Below, piece by piece: positions 15,021 to 17,027 of a stretch of 17,027 bases of DNA (position 1 is the stretch's first letter; each line of letters starts with the position of its first letter). The position numbers and the translations under genes were made by a program. This stretch comes from Merdivicinus sp050943495 (GTDB lineage Bacteria; Bacillota; Clostridia; Oscillospirales; Ruminococcaceae). The notes under the pieces are model-generated. The model worked only from the letters and a program-made list of their open reading frames with translations, searched no databases and was not told where the DNA came from. The stretch is from the NCBI GenBank assembly GCA_050943495.1, contig JBMNPH010000024.1, forward strand, positions 1-17,027, given 5' to 3'.

Positions 15021-15896
15021 CTATAATTCCTGTTCAGCAACTTGATCCAATAAATACTTATTTTCTTTAGAAAGAGCTGCAAAAGGCTTTCGGCATCCAC
15101 CACAGTCGATTCCCTTCATCTTATGGATGAGATATTTGGTACCGATAAAAACACCTGTCTGAATCAATGCTTCAATTATTGTATTAGCGGATTCCTGTTC
15201 CCGCCGCGCTTCTTCCAAATGATTTTCTTGAATATAAACCGCAATTTTTAGAAATTTCTCTGCCATAAAGTTATAAGTTGTACCGATCGCACCATCCGCA
15301 CCCATAACCAGCCCAGCTAAACAGACTTCATCATGACCATTAAAAATTACCAAGTCATCCCGAACTTTTTTCATTCGTTCCAATTGAAAAAGATTCATCG
15401 ATGTGTGTTTTACTCCAATGATCCAGCGATTTACTGTCAAACGTTCCAACAGCGCCGGCGTCAGTTCTACACCAGTCATTGCGGGCATATTGTAAACAAT
15501 CATTGGCATCTGTACTGCGTCTACAATTGTATTGTAATGAACAACTATTTCATCTGCTGAATATTTGTAATAAAAGGGCGGAATCGCTGAAATAGCATCA
15601 ACTCCGATTTCTTTGGCGTGTTTTCCAAGCTCAATGACCTGATCAGTAGAAATGCATCCAATATGTGCAATGATATTGGCACGTCCTCTTACCTGATTCA
15701 CAACAGTTTCCAAGACGGCTTTTCGCTCATCCAGCGATAAAAGATGACATTCACCGGTTGATCCATTTACATAAAAACCATCTACCCCTTTTTCAATATT
15801 CCATTCCACAATTTCGCGCAGTGCCTCATGATTTATCGCACCATCTGAAGTATAGGGGGTTATCAGTGCTGGATAAATTCCGCCTAATTTTTTCAT
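15021..15896 (-). CDS. nanA: N-acetylneuraminate lyase (sialic acid aldolase)
   Basis: The enzyme cleaves N-acetylneuraminate into N-acetylmannosamine and pyruvate in the cytoplasm. The protein has 291 residues, close to E. coli NanA (297). The start chosen is ATG 15896, eight nt after AAAGGA; an ATG at 15905 would touch that site. Family features are GSTGE at 45-49, the conserved Tyr135 in VYNMPAMTG, the Schiff-base Lys163 in GVKHTS, and NGHDE (186-190) with GADGAIGTTYN just after it. IGCIST (79-84) and a late CRKPF mark the sialate branch rather than dihydrodipicolinate synthase. It follows the sialidase frame by 14 nt, presumably in one transcript, and ends in TAG before a hairpin terminator. 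No nanE or nanK genes lie in the window to process the N-acetylmannosamine. Confidence 0.94.
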   Translation of the reverse strand: MKKLGGIYPALITPYTSDGAINHEALREIVEWNIEKGVDGFYVNGSTGECHLLSLDERKAVLETVVNQVRGRANIIAHIGCISTDQVIELGKHAKEIGVDAISAIPPFYYKYSADEIVVHYNTIVDAVQMPMIVYNMPAMTGVELTPALLERLTVNRWIIGVKHTSMNLFQLERMKKVRDDLVIFNGHDEVCLAGLVMGADGAIGTTYNFMAEKFLKIAVYIQENHLEEARREQESANTIIEALIQTGVFIGTKYLIHKMKGIDCGGCRKPFAALSKENKYLLDQVAEQEL

Positions 15897-15904
15897 TATT
15901 TTCA

Positions 15905-15910
15905 TCCTTT
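15905..15910 (-). promoter_or_regulatory. Ribosome binding site deciding the nanA start
   Basis: The minus strand reads AAAGGA, eight nt, then ATG 15896. The earlier in-frame ATG at 15905 overlaps the site itself and would have no spacer, so it is rejected as the start. Confidence 0.7.
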
Positions 15911-16981
15911 CTATAATGTTTTATTTATGAGCCATTGTCGGTCAAAAACAGCCAACATCAACTGTTTCGGATCTTTATTACCCGGGGGATTATCTTGTTC
16001 AAAGAAACAGTAATATGTTGTCCCATCCGGAGATGCTGCAATATCTGCATATCCGCTGACATCTGCCAGCTGCCGGCTATATTTCCAGGTTTTTGCATCA
16101 TCCTCACTCAATCGTACTGTTAACTTCTCTCTAGGTGCCCAGCCTTTTAGATTCGCATTTTCTCGGTTAGCGCAATTGACAAACAGAATGTCTTTCTCGG
16201 TGTTCGCCCGTACAATACTGCCAAAACAGATGGAATCCGGCAGAGCGAAATCCGGCTGTGGGATACTAAAATGATCTTTACCATTGGAAGATATTGTCAC
16301 ATAACGGAAATGATTGGTGCCATTATGACGGATATTCAACATCACAGAACCATTTGACAATTCTACGGCTTGAGTTTCATTTGGCCAAGCAAAAGGATCG
16401 TCAAGATTCTCAGATCCCCACACGATTTCTCCAGTATGCCAGTTCTTTCCCCCATCATCACTGACTAGGGTACTCACCTGAGTGGGAAAATGATGATTTC
16501 CTTCCCCGTTTGCAAGCCAAAGCGGTATCAGCAGTCTGCCATTTTGAAGTTCAATCCCGTGTCCCGGTCCAAATGCATACAGGGACCAATCGTACTGTTT
16601 GCGAAACTGTTCCATTACTGGTGTCAGACAAATCGGATTAGAAAATGTCAGGCCATCGTCTTTACTTACCTGATAATATGCCTGCCGATAATCTTTTTGC
16701 TAGAAAAAATGGACTTTACCGTCTTTGGCCGCAATCATCAATGGATTGTTAACAGCTACATCTTCACTATATACCAACATCTGCCGCATACTAAAAGTTT
16801 TACCGCCATCAATGCTTCGCTTCATCCCCACTCCTCGGGTACTCCAGTCATTTGAAGGATACAAACGGGTTTCATAGTACACCAAGATCGTTCCTTTGAC
16901 TGTCACCACAATACCGGGAATTCGATAGGATGTGTATCCGTTTTTCCCATATTCTTCGATGCAAACTTTACAATATTTCAT
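15911..16981 (-). pseudogene. Exo-alpha-sialidase (GH33) interrupted by one in-frame TAG
   Basis: The frame from ATG 16981 to TAG 15911 is 356 codons, the usual size of a single-domain sialidase, but codon 94 is TAG (16702-16700). No frameshift is present. Without that stop the protein looks complete: YRIP (Arg20), ETRLY with Asp45 as probable general acid, four Asp-box-like strings (SIDGGKTF, SKDDGLTF, SDDGGKNW, SEDDAKTW), Glu202 in WPNETQAVEL, Arg218 (NIRHNG), Arg284 (APREKL) and the likely Tyr311 nucleophile (SGYADIA). These six match the sialidase arginine triad and catalytic residues in order, with spacing close to known members. As read it gives a 93-residue fragment plus a downstream part from ATG 16615 that lacks a ribosome binding site. 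No signal peptide is seen, so an intracellular enzyme releasing sialic acid for NanA is inferred for the intact form. A sequencing error is possible. Confidence 0.85.
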
Positions 16982-17027
16982 TTCATATTGTTCCCTTCTA
17001 TATGTTGTGAAATATTATGTGATATAT

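Noticed and set aside
15911..16615. Independent gene starting at ATG 16615
   Set aside because: There is no Shine-Dalgarno site before it, and the codons upstream to the TAG continue the sialidase sequence including an Asp-box.
16700..16702. Pyrrolysine or other programmed amber recoding
   Set aside because: TAG is used as the ordinary stop in the same gene and in nanA, and sialidases are not known pyrrolysine proteins; kept only as a remote alternative.
1..17027. CRISPR arrays, insertion sequences, tRNA or rRNA genes
   Set aside because: No spaced direct-repeat array, transposase-like frame, terminal inverted repeats, cloverleaf or rRNA-like segment was recognised on either strand.

Overview
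The window looks like a Gram-positive, Firmicutes-type chromosome segment, probably from a gut Clostridia member; that placement is an inference. The evidence is strong AGGAGG-type ribosome binding sites, a lipobox lipoprotein, an LplA/B/C-type sugar importer, a membrane-bound AraC regulator, and AT-rich intergenic DNA with short hairpin terminators. All supported genes lie on the minus strand, so transcription runs from high to low coordinates. The region reads as a locus for uptake and breakdown of complex glycans, with sialic-acid genes at one end.

Layout in transcription order: (1) 16981-15911, a GH33 exo-sialidase frame broken by one in-frame TAG, followed 14 nt later by nanA (15896-15021, N-acetylneuraminate lyase) and a hairpin terminator. 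(2) A 317-nt intergenic region holds a near-consensus promoter and repeated TGTTAT motifs. (3) A four-gene unit follows: two ABC permeases (14703-13753, 13738-12836), a lipoprotein solute-binding protein (12800-11127) and a 1346-residue GH2 glycosidase with unusual C-terminal domains (11058-7018), closed by a strong terminator. (4) A membrane-anchored AraC-family regulator has its own promoter (6891-4582), and a uroporphyrinogen-decarboxylase-family protein follows (4420-3284). (5) A very large protein of more than 1005 residues runs off the left edge (3016 to <1). It resembles the sandwich-toroid-sandwich layout of heparinase II/III-like polysaccharide lyases, and its leader contains a perfect 11-bp hairpin.

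How the genes may work together (inference): the lipoprotein and two permeases import an oligosaccharide, powered by an ATPase encoded elsewhere. Cytoplasmic enzymes then act on it; none of the enzymes has a visible signal peptide. These are GH2, the lyase-like protein, and sialidase plus NanA if the sialidase were intact. The AraC regulator, with an extracytoplasmic sensor region, is the obvious candidate controller of the importer operon. The role of the URO-D-family protein is unknown.

The best second-look items are the isolated amber codon in an otherwise complete sialidase; the GH2 protein with two amidotransferase-like units and an SGNH-like tail that has lost every catalytic position; the hairpin in the leader of the large protein; and the poorly assignable large protein itself, whose DNA looks more GC-rich than its neighbours.
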